Assembly (NCBI GenBank): GCA_964408945.1
Contig: CAYPBJ010000040.1
Location: 1-16,830 of the forward strand
DNA: 16,830 bases
Direction of reading: 5' to 3'
From: VMCP01 sp964408945
GTDB taxonomy: Bacteria > Bacteroidota > Bacteroidia > NS11-12g > UBA955
Part shown: positions 1-7,793 of the stretch, one piece after another
How the letters are laid out: every line of letters starts with the position of its first letter
Position numbering within the stretch: the stretch's first letter is position 1
Made by a program: the position numbers and the translations under genes
The notes under the pieces: generated by a model
What the model was told of the DNA's origin: nothing
Seen by the model: the letters and a program-made list of their open reading frames with translations, nothing else
The model's database searches: none

Positions 1-171
1 ATTTTATTTCTTGCTACATTTTGTCTGATTGCTTTGGCTTTTTCTCAGGCAGGTTTTGATGATGACGTAGTTGACGTTCCCGTTGACGGTGGTATTATTT
101 CTGTTGTGGGTAGTGCTATCGCCTACGGAATCTACAGAAATAGAAAAAGCGCTAAAGCGAATAAAGATTAA
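1..171 (+). CDS. Small exported protein with PID-CTERM-like sorting tail (5' end outside window)
   Basis: The window opens inside this frame; the visible 56 residues end at a TAA at 169-171. A hydrophobic signal-peptide core with a likely cleavage near FSQA is followed by a short acidic stretch (DDDVVDVPVDGG), a hydrophobic segment (IISVVGSAIAYGIY) and a basic tail (RNRKSAKANK). The order PVDGG, hydrophobic helix containing AYG, basic end matches what I recall as the PID-CTERM sorting signal, common on tiny Bacteroidota proteins and thought to be handled by a dedicated sorting or processing enzyme. If both ends are removed, very little mature protein remains (about 12-16 residues), so it may be a membrane-anchored peptide or a sorting-machinery substrate of unknown use. 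The start codon is not in the window. A strong terminator follows 21 nt after the stop. The family match is by pattern memory; no search was made. Confidence 0.7.
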   Translation: MLFLATFCLIALAFSQAGFDDDVVDVPVDGGIISVVGSAIAYGIYRNRKSAKANKD

Positions 172-192
172 TTCTGGAAAAATCAGATAATG

Positions 193-220
193 AAAAGGCT
201 GCCCTTGGGCAGCCTTTTTT
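193..220. terminator. Bidirectional intrinsic terminator between convergent genes
   Basis: GGCTGCC (197-203) pairs with GGCAGCC (208-214) around a 4-nt loop. The stem is extended by A4 on the left and T4 on the right, with a T-run to 220. Because both sides carry the A/T tract, it can stop the plus-strand small gene (stop at 171) and the minus-strand aldo/keto reductase (stop at 225). Confidence 0.9.
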
Positions 221-224
221 CGTT

Positions 225-1208
225 TTAGTATTGCGGATGAATGGGTTTGTTTTGAAGAATAGATTCAATTTTTTCCATGATCTCAGGGGTGAGGAGTTGA
301 ACACAATCTTCGGCTTGTAGAGTTTCAATCAACTGTTCTTCTTTGGTAGCGCCTAAAATTACTGTAGAAACATTAGGGTTTTTTAAACACCACGCAACGC
401 CTAATTTTGGTAATGTAGTACCCAATTCAAGAGCAAGATGGTGTAGCGTTTTTACCTTTTCTGCATTTTCTGGGGTCATCAGCCTTTCTGCTAACCAACC
501 CAACTCCTCGCGCTTAAGTCGAGAGCCTTCAGGAATGCCATTGAGGTATTTTCCGGTCAATAATCCGCTCGCGAGTGGCGACCAAATGGTGGTTCCAAGA
601 CCTACGGTTTTGTAGATTTGAGAATATTCAACTTCTACCTTGTCCCGCACCAACATATTGTATTGGGGTTGCTCAACCACAGGTCCAATCAAGTGATTTT
701 GCTTGGCAAACATGTGGGCTTCCATAATTTCCTGGGCGCTCCATTCGCTGGTACCCCAATAGAGAATTTTACCAGCCATGATCAATTGATGCATACTCCA
801 AACCGTTTCTTCTATAGGAGTTGCTTTATCAGGGCGATGGCAAAAGTAAAGATCAAGATATTCAACTTGGAGTCTTTCTATAGCTTGGTTACAGGCTTCA
901 TAAATGTGCTTTCTGTGAAGACCTTTTTGTGTGGGGACTTTTGCTCCTGCTCCAAAAAAGACCTTTGACGAAACGATGTAAGAGTCGCGCGACCAATTTC
1001 TGTTGCTGAGGATTTTACCCATCACTTTCTCAGATTCACCTGCGGCGTATACTTCGGCGTTGTCAAAGAAATTAACCCCTGCATCATAGGCAATATCCAT
1101 GAGGCGTTCGCTTATTTGATTTTGAATTTGATTTCCAAAGGTAATCCAAGAGCCAAAGCTCAATCTACTGATGGGAAGTCCGGTTTTTCCTAAATTGACG
1201 TATTCCAT
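225..1208 (-). CDS. Aldo/keto reductase (AKR6/KCNAB-like)
   Basis: The 327-residue product is a typical NAD(P)H-dependent aldo/keto reductase (TIM barrel, cytoplasmic). It begins with the usual N-terminal hairpin (YVNLGKTGLPISRLSFG), and the full catalytic tetrad is visible: D49 and Y54 in FDNAEVY, K82 in SSKVFF and H124 in FCHRPD. The motif GTSEWSAQEI and the C-terminal sequence STVILGATKEEQL fit the subfamily related to potassium-channel beta subunits and YghZ-like enzymes. The substrate cannot be read from sequence. The ATG at 1208 lies inside the last codons of the flippase gene (44-nt overlap). The start is fixed because the N-terminal hairpin is conserved and the next Met comes only at residue 37. 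It is the last gene of the minus-strand run and ends at the bidirectional terminator. It may reduce a sugar intermediate or may simply ride with the operon. Confidence 0.93.
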   Translation of the reverse strand: MEYVNLGKTGLPISRLSFGSWITFGNQIQNQISERLMDIAYDAGVNFFDNAEVYAAGESEKVMGKILSNRNWSRDSYIVSSKVFFGAGAKVPTQKGLHRKHIYEACNQAIERLQVEYLDLYFCHRPDKATPIEETVWSMHQLIMAGKILYWGTSEWSAQEIMEAHMFAKQNHLIGPVVEQPQYNMLVRDKVEVEYSQIYKTVGLGTTIWSPLASGLLTGKYLNGIPEGSRLKREELGWLAERLMTPENAEKVKTLHHLALELGTTLPKLGVAWCLKNPNVSTVILGATKEEQLIETLQAEDCVQLLTPEIMEKIESILQNKPIHPQY

Positions 1209-2679
1209 GTGCTGCTTTTTGTAATTGTTCGTTGAATTCGGGTGAAATTTTCCAGTAATATATGCAAGGTAACAATAAAGCCAACATTAGAGGTGTTTTT
1301 AGGAAAGAATCAACAATGGGATTTTGAGCCAAGTTCAAATAGGTGGCCAAGGGTATAAATATGGCTAAAAGTAAAATAGTTTTTAATTGACTTACCGTAA
1401 ATGGGTGGATTTTCATTTTGATATATATCAGTAACATAACAAATCCATATCCAAAGATAAAAGTGAGAACAGTAGCTATTGCGGCACCGTCAATTCCAAG
1501 CAGCGGAATCAGCCACAGGTTCAGTCCTACTGCAGAAAAAATCATGATGAGCGATGTAATAAGTCCCCAGGCGTAGAACTTGGAATTTGACATGATTGGA
1601 CTGGTAGTAATGCCCACCATTTCGAAGAGTTTTCCTATTCCAATATAGAAGACCACCATTTTACCGGCTTTGTAATATTGGCCGTTGGGCATGATGTGAA
1701 AGGCAGTATCTACGTTGAGCCAAATGAGTAAAAACAAGATAGAGCCAATGAGCAATTGGTTGTTAGCCAGTTGTTTATAGAGAGAATTAATTTTGGGGAC
1801 ATTGAGATTTTTCATGTGCTCTGCAAAAATGGGATTTGAGATTTGCATGATGGTTCTTTTGGGGATTTCAATGAGCACCGCGAGGTAAAATCCGATAGAA
1901 TAAACGGCGGTATCAGCCAGCGATTTCGATGCGGAAATCATGAGAAAATCAATTTTATTTATAATTAGGCCAACGGCATTGACAATGAAGAACCATAGAG
2001 TAAACTTGATGGCATCTGATTTGACTTCGGGGTGTTCTGAAATAAATTTAAAATCGGGCTTTAGCGAAATGGGAGTTAGGCGGCCCACATAGATAAGCGA
2101 AGACAAAGCTCCAATGAGGTAAGCGCCAGTGAGCAGCCAACAAAAAAGTGAGAAACTGATGATTTTCTTAAAAAACAGGAAGGCAAAAAGTAGAATCAAC
2201 AAGCGAACTACCACTTCTCGAATGAAATTTGGAATGGTGATTCGGCCGTGGTTGGCTGCTACCGATTCAAACAAAGATTGCATCATCATGAAAAGCACCA
2301 AAACCACAATCATGGGTAAGATGGTAGAAATCATGGATGTGTCTTTGTTGAATAACTTGATAAAATTGTCTTCGAGAAGAACAATTCCAGTGGCGCTTAA
2401 AAGGTATCCTAAAGCGGGAATCAAGAATATCCAAAAGAAAAAACCGTGATGCAGGGGTGGATTTTTGAAATAGGGGAAGAATCGATTGACGGCGTAGGTA
2501 CTTCCCAAGAGGGAAAAGCCTGAAATTACAGCGCCTATTTCGACGAGAAGTCTAGATGCTCCGAGTTGCTTTGGAGTGAAAAATAGGGGGTAAAAATAGA
2601 GTAGCGTAGCGAAACCAATTAAAACGCCTAAATAATTGGAGATTGAGGCTTTTATGCTTTGGCGTGCTACTATGCCCAT
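1165..2679 (-). CDS. Polysaccharide/oligosaccharide flippase, Wzx-like
   Basis: This 504-residue, strongly hydrophobic inner-membrane protein has about 12-14 predicted helices and the layout of the Wzx/RfbX branch of the MOP transporter superfamily: a short N-terminal amphipathic stretch (ARQSIKASISNYLGVLIG), two helical bundles, a conserved-type loop around residues 215-240, and late helices with the GIDGAAIATVLTFIFGYGF motif typical of the C-terminal repeat. Wzx proteins flip undecaprenyl-linked oligosaccharide units to the periplasm. The start is 3 nt after the stop of the sugar dehydrogenase, which suggests translational coupling. The last 14 or so codons overlap the aldo/keto reductase start and encode a basic tail. 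It is the only obvious membrane exporter in the window; no Wzy polymerase is visible. It could instead belong to a teichuronic or capsule-type exporter subfamily. Confidence 0.88.
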   Translation of the reverse strand: MGIVARQSIKASISNYLGVLIGFATLLYFYPLFFTPKQLGASRLLVEIGAVISGFSLLGSTYAVNRFFPYFKNPPLHHGFFFWIFLIPALGYLLSATGIVLLEDNFIKLFNKDTSMISTILPMIVVLVLFMMMQSLFESVAANHGRITIPNFIREVVVRLLILLFAFLFFKKIISFSLFCWLLTGAYLIGALSSLIYVGRLTPISLKPDFKFISEHPEVKSDAIKFTLWFFIVNAVGLIINKIDFLMISASKSLADTAVYSIGFYLAVLIEIPKRTIMQISNPIFAEHMKNLNVPKINSLYKQLANNQLLIGSILFLLIWLNVDTAFHIMPNGQYYKAGKMVVFYIGIGKLFEMVGITTSPIMSNSKFYAWGLITSLIMIFSAVGLNLWLIPLLGIDGAAIATVLTFIFGYGFVMLLIYIKMKIHPFTVSQLKTILLLAIFIPLATYLNLAQNPIVDSFLKTPLMLALLLPCIYYWKISPEFNEQLQKAAHGIRQFRKNRTSHQ

Positions 2680-2682
2680 TGC

Positions 2683-3699
2683 TTAGACGTTGTCTGTTGC
2701 TTTATAAATTCGTTCAATGATATCAACCGTTTTCATTCCCTCGAGGGCATTGGTTGAAATGGTATCTTCGCCTTTGATGGTTTTTACTACATTCTCAATC
2801 ACGTAGTGGTGATTTGCAGCGGAGCCTTTGTAGGGTCCGTAATCATTGGGAGGATTGGTTTCCTTCAGTTCAGGCATGGTGTAATCTTTGATGTTACAGT
2901 GCTCAATCTTGTTCATGTATTGACCGCCAATTTTGATGGAGCCATTGCTGCCTATTACGGTTATTGAACTTTCTAAGTTTGAATCCCACACCGAGGTTGA
3001 GTAATTGATGCTGCCTATTCCGCCGTTTTCGAATTGGAAGTTGACAAATCCAGAATCTTCAAATTCAGTGGTATCAGCATGATTGAAGTTGCTACTGATA
3101 GATTTGATGTTTTTGATGTCGCCAAAAACCCAATACATGATGTCAACGAAGTGACTGAATTGGGTAAATAGGGTTCCTCCATCGAGTTTTTTAGTGCCTT
3201 TCCAATTGCTCACAGAATAGTATCTTTCGTCTCTGTTCCAATAGCAATTGGTTTGAACCATGTAAATATCGCCAATGATTTTTTTATCTACAATTTCTTT
3301 GAGCCATAATGATGGCGGGCTGTAGCGGTTTTGTTTTACGATGAAGATGTGTCTTGAAACTCTCAAACCTGTCATGATGACCTCTTCGCATTCTTTTACG
3401 GTGAGTGCCATAGGTTTTTCGATGATGACATGAGCCTTGTGATTGAGTGCGTTGATGGCAAGTTCAGCGTGTAAGCCATTAGGAGTGGCAATTACCACAA
3501 CATCAGGACGAATCCCTGCATTGAACAGTTCATCAATGGTTCCAAAGAAAGGGATATGGCTGAAATGGTCTAATCCATTAACTGCATCTTGGTTGATATC
3601 TACAAAACCAACAAGCTCGCAATTATCGTTTTGACTGACCAGGGTGGCATGGCGCTTTCCAATATGTCCAAGTCCAACAATGCCAAACTTTATCTTCAT
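2683..3699 (-). CDS. Gfo/Idh/MocA oxidoreductase, WbpB/WlbA-like sugar dehydrogenase
   Basis: 338 residues. The N-terminal Rossmann fold carries the dinucleotide motif GLGHIG (9-14), and EKP at 94-96 is the family signature for cofactor and substrate contact. Then come VKQNRYSPP, an NCYWNRDERYY segment, W(K)GT, DGG (173-175) and H183..D186. The WNR..YY..W.GT..DGG..H..D series resembles WbpB/WlbA, the NAD-dependent 3-dehydrogenases acting on UDP-GlcNAcA in the path to 2,3-diacetamido sugars. This substrate is an inference; other nucleotide-sugar dehydrogenases share the fold. The WbpI-like epimerase across the divergent promoter fits such a path, but no matching aminotransferase or acetyltransferase gene is visible here. 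A perfect -7 box ends 5 nt before the ATG, so the gene probably has its own near-leaderless transcript besides read-through from the upstream glycosyltransferase. Confidence 0.88.
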   Translation of the reverse strand: MKIKFGIVGLGHIGKRHATLVSQNDNCELVGFVDINQDAVNGLDHFSHIPFFGTIDELFNAGIRPDVVVIATPNGLHAELAINALNHKAHVIIEKPMALTVKECEEVIMTGLRVSRHIFIVKQNRYSPPSLWLKEIVDKKIIGDIYMVQTNCYWNRDERYYSVSNWKGTKKLDGGTLFTQFSHFVDIMYWVFGDIKNIKSISSNFNHADTTEFEDSGFVNFQFENGGIGSINYSTSVWDSNLESSITVIGSNGSIKIGGQYMNKIEHCNIKDYTMPELKETNPPNDYGPYKGSAANHHYVIENVVKTIKGEDTISTNALEGMKTVDIIERIYKATDNV

Positions 3700-3704
3700 A
3701 TGTA

Positions 3705-3712
3705 CAAAGGTA
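3705..3712 (-). promoter_or_regulatory. -7 promoter box TACCTTTG, leaderless configuration
   Basis: Read on the minus strand, TACCTTTG is an exact match to the Bacteroidota TAnnTTTG element. It lies in the 17-nt gap between the glycosyltransferase stop (3717) and the dehydrogenase ATG (3699), with 5 nt between box and ATG, so the transcript would begin at or very near the start codon. No convincing -33 TTG was found. Supported by box and placement only. Confidence 0.55.
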
Positions 3713-3716
3713 TAAT

Positions 3717-4907
3717 TTAATATTTGATGCTGAGATATAACTCTTTAAAGGAGTTTAATACGGTTTCAGGCCCAAATTTCTCTTGAACTTCATTGGAAAT
3801 TGCTTTGGGACTATAGGAATTCAGGTGATTCATGCATTCAATCGCGGCATCTGCAATGTTGGATGGAGTTCTTTTGTCAAAAAACACCCCGTTTTTCTCA
3901 TGTATGAATTCCTTCAACGGACCAATAGACGGGCAAACCACAGGTAAACCGCAAGCCAGTGCTTCGGCGGCTACCACACAGAATGTTTCAAATTCGCTGT
4001 TTAGGAGAAAGAGATCTGAAGCTTTTAAAATGGGTACGAAATGTTCTCTATCGAGCCAACCAAGCCACAGAATGTGATTTTCTACTCCACATTCTTTAGC
4101 CAATGATTTTAATTCTTCTATTCTTGATGGATCTCCTCCAATAATGGAAAATTCTACAGAAAATCCTTTTTGTATAACCAACGATAGAGCCCTGATTTGA
4201 TCTTCGACACCCTTTACGTAAGACAAAGTAGAAATGTGAACCCATTTGAAACTGTTTTCAGAATTGATGTTCTCTTTACAGTCGTAGTTTCTGATATCGA
4301 TTACGTTGGGAATGACATTGATGTTTTTTGCCAATCCGCATTTTTCTATTTCTTGACCATGGTATTCGGTCAATCCTGAAATAGCAGAGGCGTTTTTGAA
4401 TATGAGTTTATGCAACCATTTTGAGTAAAATGGTAATTTTTGAAATCGATCGTAAATATAAATAGTGACTTGTTCCGAAAACACATAGGGGGTATTTTTA
4501 ACGTATTTTAAGTACAAGGCAAAAATACCCATGGGCAACGATGAATGCAGGTGATGTATGTTTATAGGCCCTCTATCTTTAACAATTTCTTTGTATGCTT
4601 TTACACAACCTATAAAAAAATGATAAAAATTTAAAACAGATTTTAATATAGGTAATTTAGAGTAATTGGGGTTGTAAAAAACGGTGTATTGGGTAAAATT
4701 ATCGACCGGATTTTTCTCAATTTGGTATCCAGATTTTAATTCTGTGTCTGCTTCAATGGTTAGAACCGTTAATTGAAAGTCCGTAGAGGCGACATTGGCG
4801 AAATTTCTAATGAATGGACCTTTGAACGGGAAAATCCGAGTGGGGAAAAAACTCGCCATAAACAAGAGATTTGGCTTGGTTTTGTGGGATGTTCCGTCTG
4901 ATTGCAT
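3717..4907 (-). CDS. GT4-family glycosyltransferase (GT-B fold)
   Basis: 396 residues from the ATG at 4907. The N-terminal half has the FFPTRIFPFKGPFIRNFA opening typical of GT4 enzymes that bind the acceptor in a basic, aromatic groove, then a HHLHSSLPMG segment. The C-terminal half holds the nucleotide-sugar site: GWLDREHFVPILKASDLFLLNS followed by the retaining-GT EX7E motif (ETFCVVAAE) and ALACGLPVV. It transfers a sugar from an NDP-sugar donor, presumably onto a lipid-linked glycan at the cytoplasmic membrane face. The reading frame stays open to a TTG at 4934, but that TTG is the last bases of a perfect TAAATTTG promoter box, so the ATG at 4907 is the better start. It is the first gene of the minus-strand run. 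Donor and acceptor cannot be predicted. Confidence 0.9.
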   Translation of the reverse strand: MQSDGTSHKTKPNLLFMASFFPTRIFPFKGPFIRNFANVASTDFQLTVLTIEADTELKSGYQIEKNPVDNFTQYTVFYNPNYSKLPILKSVLNFYHFFIGCVKAYKEIVKDRGPINIHHLHSSLPMGIFALYLKYVKNTPYVFSEQVTIYIYDRFQKLPFYSKWLHKLIFKNASAISGLTEYHGQEIEKCGLAKNINVIPNVIDIRNYDCKENINSENSFKWVHISTLSYVKGVEDQIRALSLVIQKGFSVEFSIIGGDPSRIEELKSLAKECGVENHILWLGWLDREHFVPILKASDLFLLNSEFETFCVVAAEALACGLPVVCPSIGPLKEFIHEKNGVFFDKRTPSNIADAAIECMNHLNSYSPKAISNEVQEKFGPETVLNSFKELYLSIKY

Positions 4908-4931
4908 GTTTGATTTAAAGAAATACGCGCT

Positions 4932-4939
4932 CAAATTTA
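4932..4939 (-). promoter_or_regulatory. -7 promoter box TAAATTTG for the minus-strand polysaccharide genes
   Basis: On the minus strand TAAATTTG matches TAnnTTTG exactly. Its G is 25 nt before the glycosyltransferase ATG at 4907, giving a leader of about 20 nt. It faces away from the plus-strand box at 4992-4999, so 4907-5006 is a compact divergent promoter region. The -33 element is not clear. Confidence 0.55.
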
Positions 4940-4991
4940 CTTCATTGATAGTAATTACTCCTATTTTTCAAGTGTATTTCAGATAATCATG

Positions 4992-4999
4992 TAATTTTG
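4992..4999 (+). promoter_or_regulatory. -7 promoter box TAATTTTG for the epimerase operon, leaderless configuration
   Basis: TAATTTTG is an exact TAnnTTTG match. Six nt separate it from the ATG at 5006, so transcription should start at about the first base of the coding region. It decides the start: the in-frame TTG at 4997 lies inside the box and cannot be the real initiator. No strong -33 motif was found. Confidence 0.6.
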
Positions 5000-5005
5000 T
5001 TATTC

Positions 5006-6064
5006 ATGCCTAAAAAAGTAATTAGCGTAGTTGGTGCAAGGCCACAGTTCATCAAAGCAGCGCCTTTAGAGATGGTTTTTCGTGAGATTCCTGATTTTGA
5101 ATTTATATCTATTCATACGGGTCAGCACTACGATGAGAATATGAGCCAAGTTTTTTTTAATGACTTTGGATTGGAGCAACCCAAGTACCAATTGCATGTG
5201 GGCAGTGCGAGTCATGGCAAACAGACCGGTTTGATGCTCGATAAAATTGAGGAAATACTGCTTCAGGAGAATCCGGATTTGATGATTGTTTACGGTGATA
5301 CCAACAGCACATTGGCCGCTGCTTTGGCTGCATCGAAATTGAATATTCCCATAGCGCACATTGAGGCAGGGCTTCGCAGCTACAACAGAACCATGCCCGA
5401 AGAAATTAATCGCGTTTTAACCGATCACCTAAGTTCGCTTTTGTTGGTTCCGTCGGAAGTATCGGTGAATAATTTGAAGAAAGAAGGCATCACCCAAGGC
5501 GTTGAGATAACGGGAGATATTATGATGGACATACTTAGAATTTCCACAGAGAAAAACGTGGTTTCTAAGCCGGTAGATCACGCTTATTACTACGCCACCA
5601 TTCACAGGCCCTACAACACTGACCTTCCTGAGAGAATGTCGCAGATTCTCACAGAAATGAATTCATTGGATAAACCGGTTTACTTCGCTATTCATCCGAG
5701 AACTTCGTCGCTGTTGGAAAAATACGGCATGAATTTCAGTGATTTCAACAACATAAATTTCATAGAACCACAGAGTTATATTGGAAATTTGGGCTACTTG
5801 CTGAACGCTGATCGCATCATCACTGATTCGGGCGGATTGCAAAAAGAGGCATGGTTTGTGAAAAAGCCTTGCGTGACTTTGCGTCCTGAGACTGAGTGGG
5901 TTGAAACCTTAGATAATCAATGGAATGTATTGGTTTTTGAAGATTTATCTCAGCTGAAGAAAGCAATTTCCACCACTCCAGGAGCCTATAATGATGGAGT
6001 TTTTGGTGACGGTCATGCAGCTGAAAAAATTCGTGATTCTATTTTGGCTTTTTTAGGATGTTAA
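5006..6064 (+). CDS. Non-hydrolysing UDP-GlcNAc 2-epimerase family, WbpI-like
   Basis: 352 residues from ATG 5006 (MPKKVISVVGARPQFIK). Family landmarks: GARPQFIKAAP near the N-terminus, HTGQHYDENMSQVFF, YGDTNSTLA (D98), AHIEAGLRS (E120), MPEEINRVLTDH (E132/E133), H201 in TIHRPY, and DSGGLQKEA followed by TLRPETEWVE. These cover the acidic and histidine residues used for proton transfer at C2 of UDP-HexNAc. The QHYDENM, HGKQTG and LR.ETEWVE variants look more like WbpI-type epimerases, which act on UDP-2,3-diacetamido-glucuronic acid, than like WecB; that substrate is inferred. HRPYN instead of the more usual HRREN/HRAEN is a small deviation. It is the first gene of the plus-strand operon, 4 nt before the next gene. 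Confidence 0.9.
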   Translation: MPKKVISVVGARPQFIKAAPLEMVFREIPDFEFISIHTGQHYDENMSQVFFNDFGLEQPKYQLHVGSASHGKQTGLMLDKIEEILLQENPDLMIVYGDTNSTLAAALAASKLNIPIAHIEAGLRSYNRTMPEEINRVLTDHLSSLLLVPSEVSVNNLKKEGITQGVEITGDIMMDILRISTEKNVVSKPVDHAYYYATIHRPYNTDLPERMSQILTEMNSLDKPVYFAIHPRTSSLLEKYGMNFSDFNNINFIEPQSYIGNLGYLLNADRIITDSGGLQKEAWFVKKPCVTLRPETEWVETLDNQWNVLVFEDLSQLKKAISTTPGAYNDGVFGDGHAAEKIRDSILAFLGC

Positions 6065-6068
6065 CACC

Positions 6069-7253
6069 ATGAAAACCAAAATTGTGCACGTTGTCTATCA
6101 GTTTCATCCCGACATGGGATACGATAGCAATTTGTTCGCTCGCTTTGCCCACCCTCAGTTGGAGGTTGTCATTTTGACCTCCGATAATTTGGATTTATGG
6201 AATGTAACTGCCAAAGATGTTCAAACAGCTGATTCAAGAATTGAAGAACAATTTGGGGTAAAGATCATACGATTGGGTTCATTTAAAACGGGAAAAAAGA
6301 AAGCCGGTGTGTTCATGAAGGGTTTGAATCGTAAGATTGAAGAAATCAACCCCGAAATTGTTTTTTACCACGGCTTAGAGAGCCCCACTTACGCTTGGTC
6401 TATCATTAAACAAATTGGAAAACGGTACATTACAGCTGATACACACACGCTGTTTTCACAGTTTAATGACGTAACATTCGTAGGTGGTATTTATTTGAAT
6501 TTGATTTTTAAACCTTTGATTGTGAATAGGTTGAAAAAAATCAATGCGCCCATGTTTTACACCGCTTTAGAAAATAAAAAGGTGTTACAGTGGTTCGGGT
6601 TTGAAGAGAATCAGATTTTTGATAATGAAATTTGTACCGATGTGGAGCTTTTTCGGAAAGTCGATATCCAGTTCAAAGATTTTCTGCCTCAGACCCATTT
6701 TCAGGGTAAGGTGCTTCTTTATACCGGAAAATTTGATCATTTTAAACAGCCTGACATCATTTTAGATGCCATTAAGACGATTGAAGATCAGATTGATTTT
6801 CATTTGGATCTTGTTTTCGTGGGACCCAAAAACGAAGAATATCAAAATAGGCATTTCAAGAGAACATTTTCGAACGAATTGATTCAAATTCATTTGTTGG
6901 GACCCGCCAAAAATCATGAGTTGTATCAATATTATTCGGCTGCAGACATCGCTGTTTTTCCCAAGCAAAATACCCTCAGTTCATTGGATGCGCAGGCCTG
7001 TGGATTGCCCGTAATTATGGAACGCGATGAAACCAACGAAGAGCGTCTCAAGGAAGGTGGATTGTGCTATGAGCCTGAGAATGTATCTGATTTAGGTGCA
7101 CAAATACTAAAGCTGTTGAAAGATGAAACGTTGGTAAAAACATTGTCAGCGAACGGACGAAATTACATGCACGAGCGTTATAACTACAAAAAGAAGATGA
7201 CTGATATTCAAGAAATGCTTCTTCAAGAATTTTTAGAAACTCAAAAAGCATGA
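6069..7253 (+). CDS. Glycosyltransferase, GT-B fold (GT4-like), atypical donor motif
   Basis: 394 residues. The C-terminal domain has the GT4-like series KVLLYTGKFDHFKQPDIILDA, LDLVFVGP, LIQIHLLGPAKNHELYQYYSAADIAVFP and LDAQACGLPVIM, closing with RNYMHERYNYKKKMTD. This supports a nucleotide-sugar-dependent glycosyltransferase acting in the cytoplasm on a lipid-linked or protein acceptor. The EX7E motif expected just before ACGLPV is missing: the region reads QNTLSSLDAQACGLPV, with Asp where the second Glu normally sits and Ser/Leu around the first. It may therefore use other residues, or belong to a diverged subfamily. The N-terminal domain (MKTKIVHVVYQFHPDMGYDSN) is less conserved. It begins 4 nt after the epimerase stop and ends 3 nt before the next gene, so it is clearly in the same operon. 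Confidence 0.82.
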   Translation: MKTKIVHVVYQFHPDMGYDSNLFARFAHPQLEVVILTSDNLDLWNVTAKDVQTADSRIEEQFGVKIIRLGSFKTGKKKAGVFMKGLNRKIEEINPEIVFYHGLESPTYAWSIIKQIGKRYITADTHTLFSQFNDVTFVGGIYLNLIFKPLIVNRLKKINAPMFYTALENKKVLQWFGFEENQIFDNEICTDVELFRKVDIQFKDFLPQTHFQGKVLLYTGKFDHFKQPDIILDAIKTIEDQIDFHLDLVFVGPKNEEYQNRHFKRTFSNELIQIHLLGPAKNHELYQYYSAADIAVFPKQNTLSSLDAQACGLPVIMERDETNEERLKEGGLCYEPENVSDLGAQILKLLKDETLVKTLSANGRNYMHERYNYKKKMTDIQEMLLQEFLETQKA

Positions 7254-7256
7254 AGA

Positions 7257-7793
7257 ATGAATAAAAGATTCTGTATTTATTTGTTGTGTTTATTGTCTTT
7301 GTTGGCACCTGCTTTCACATCTGCCCAACGCATTGCCATGATTGACATGAAGGGTCACCCTGATACGTTGGCCTTAATATTGGTGACGGAGAAAGGATTT
7401 ACCGCCATGCCCAGTCAAGGAGATGTCAGGGTTTTGAAGGGTAAACTCAACGGTGAGCCCATTGAGCTTAAAATTTACTCATCGCCCATTAGCAAGAGGG
7501 TCTGGATGGCTACCGCGTTTTATGTCCCTCAGAAAAACTACAAAAAGGCCCTCGTTGACTTTGAGTTGAAAGTGCAAAATTTAGTGGAGCGCTATGGGAA
7601 GGTTGAAAGTAAAAACATCCTCAAGAAGCAGAAAACAGCGAAAGCCGACTGGGGTTATATGCAATATTTTCAAAATTTGCAGCTCGTTGCGGAAATCTTG
7701 GAGGGAAATAGAGTAGTGGTTCATTTTATCTTGAGAGACGAGAGAATTAAGCACGATGAAGAGAAGAAACTCTCTGAAAATCAGCTCTTTTAA
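7257..7793 (+). CDS. Exported protein of unknown function
   Basis: 178 residues and no family recognised. The N-terminus is a clear signal peptide (MNKRF, hydrophobic core, cleavage near TSAQ). The mature part is a mixed alpha/beta domain of about 150 residues with a GFTAMPSQGDVRVLKGKLNGE segment, a YKKALVDFELKVQNLVERYGK helix and a charged, lysine- and glutamate-rich end. No lipobox or membrane anchor is seen, so it is probably periplasmic. It starts 3 nt after the glycosyltransferase stop, and its TAA overlaps the ATG of the aminotransferase by one base (TAATG), which points to tight translational coupling and perhaps joint action with that exported enzyme. Confidence 0.75.
   Translation: MNKRFCIYLLCLLSLLAPAFTSAQRIAMIDMKGHPDTLALILVTEKGFTAMPSQGDVRVLKGKLNGEPIELKIYSSPISKRVWMATAFYVPQKNYKKALVDFELKVQNLVERYGKVESKNILKKQKTAKADWGYMQYFQNLQLVAEILEGNRVVVHFILRDERIKHDEEKKLSENQLF

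Noticed and set aside
4932..4934. TTG start for the minus-strand glycosyltransferase
   Set aside because: It is the end of a perfect TAAATTTG box; ATG 4907 is in frame just downstream.
4997..4999. TTG as start of the epimerase gene (three residues upstream)
   Set aside because: The TTG is part of the TAATTTTG promoter box; ATG 5006 fits the family N-terminus.
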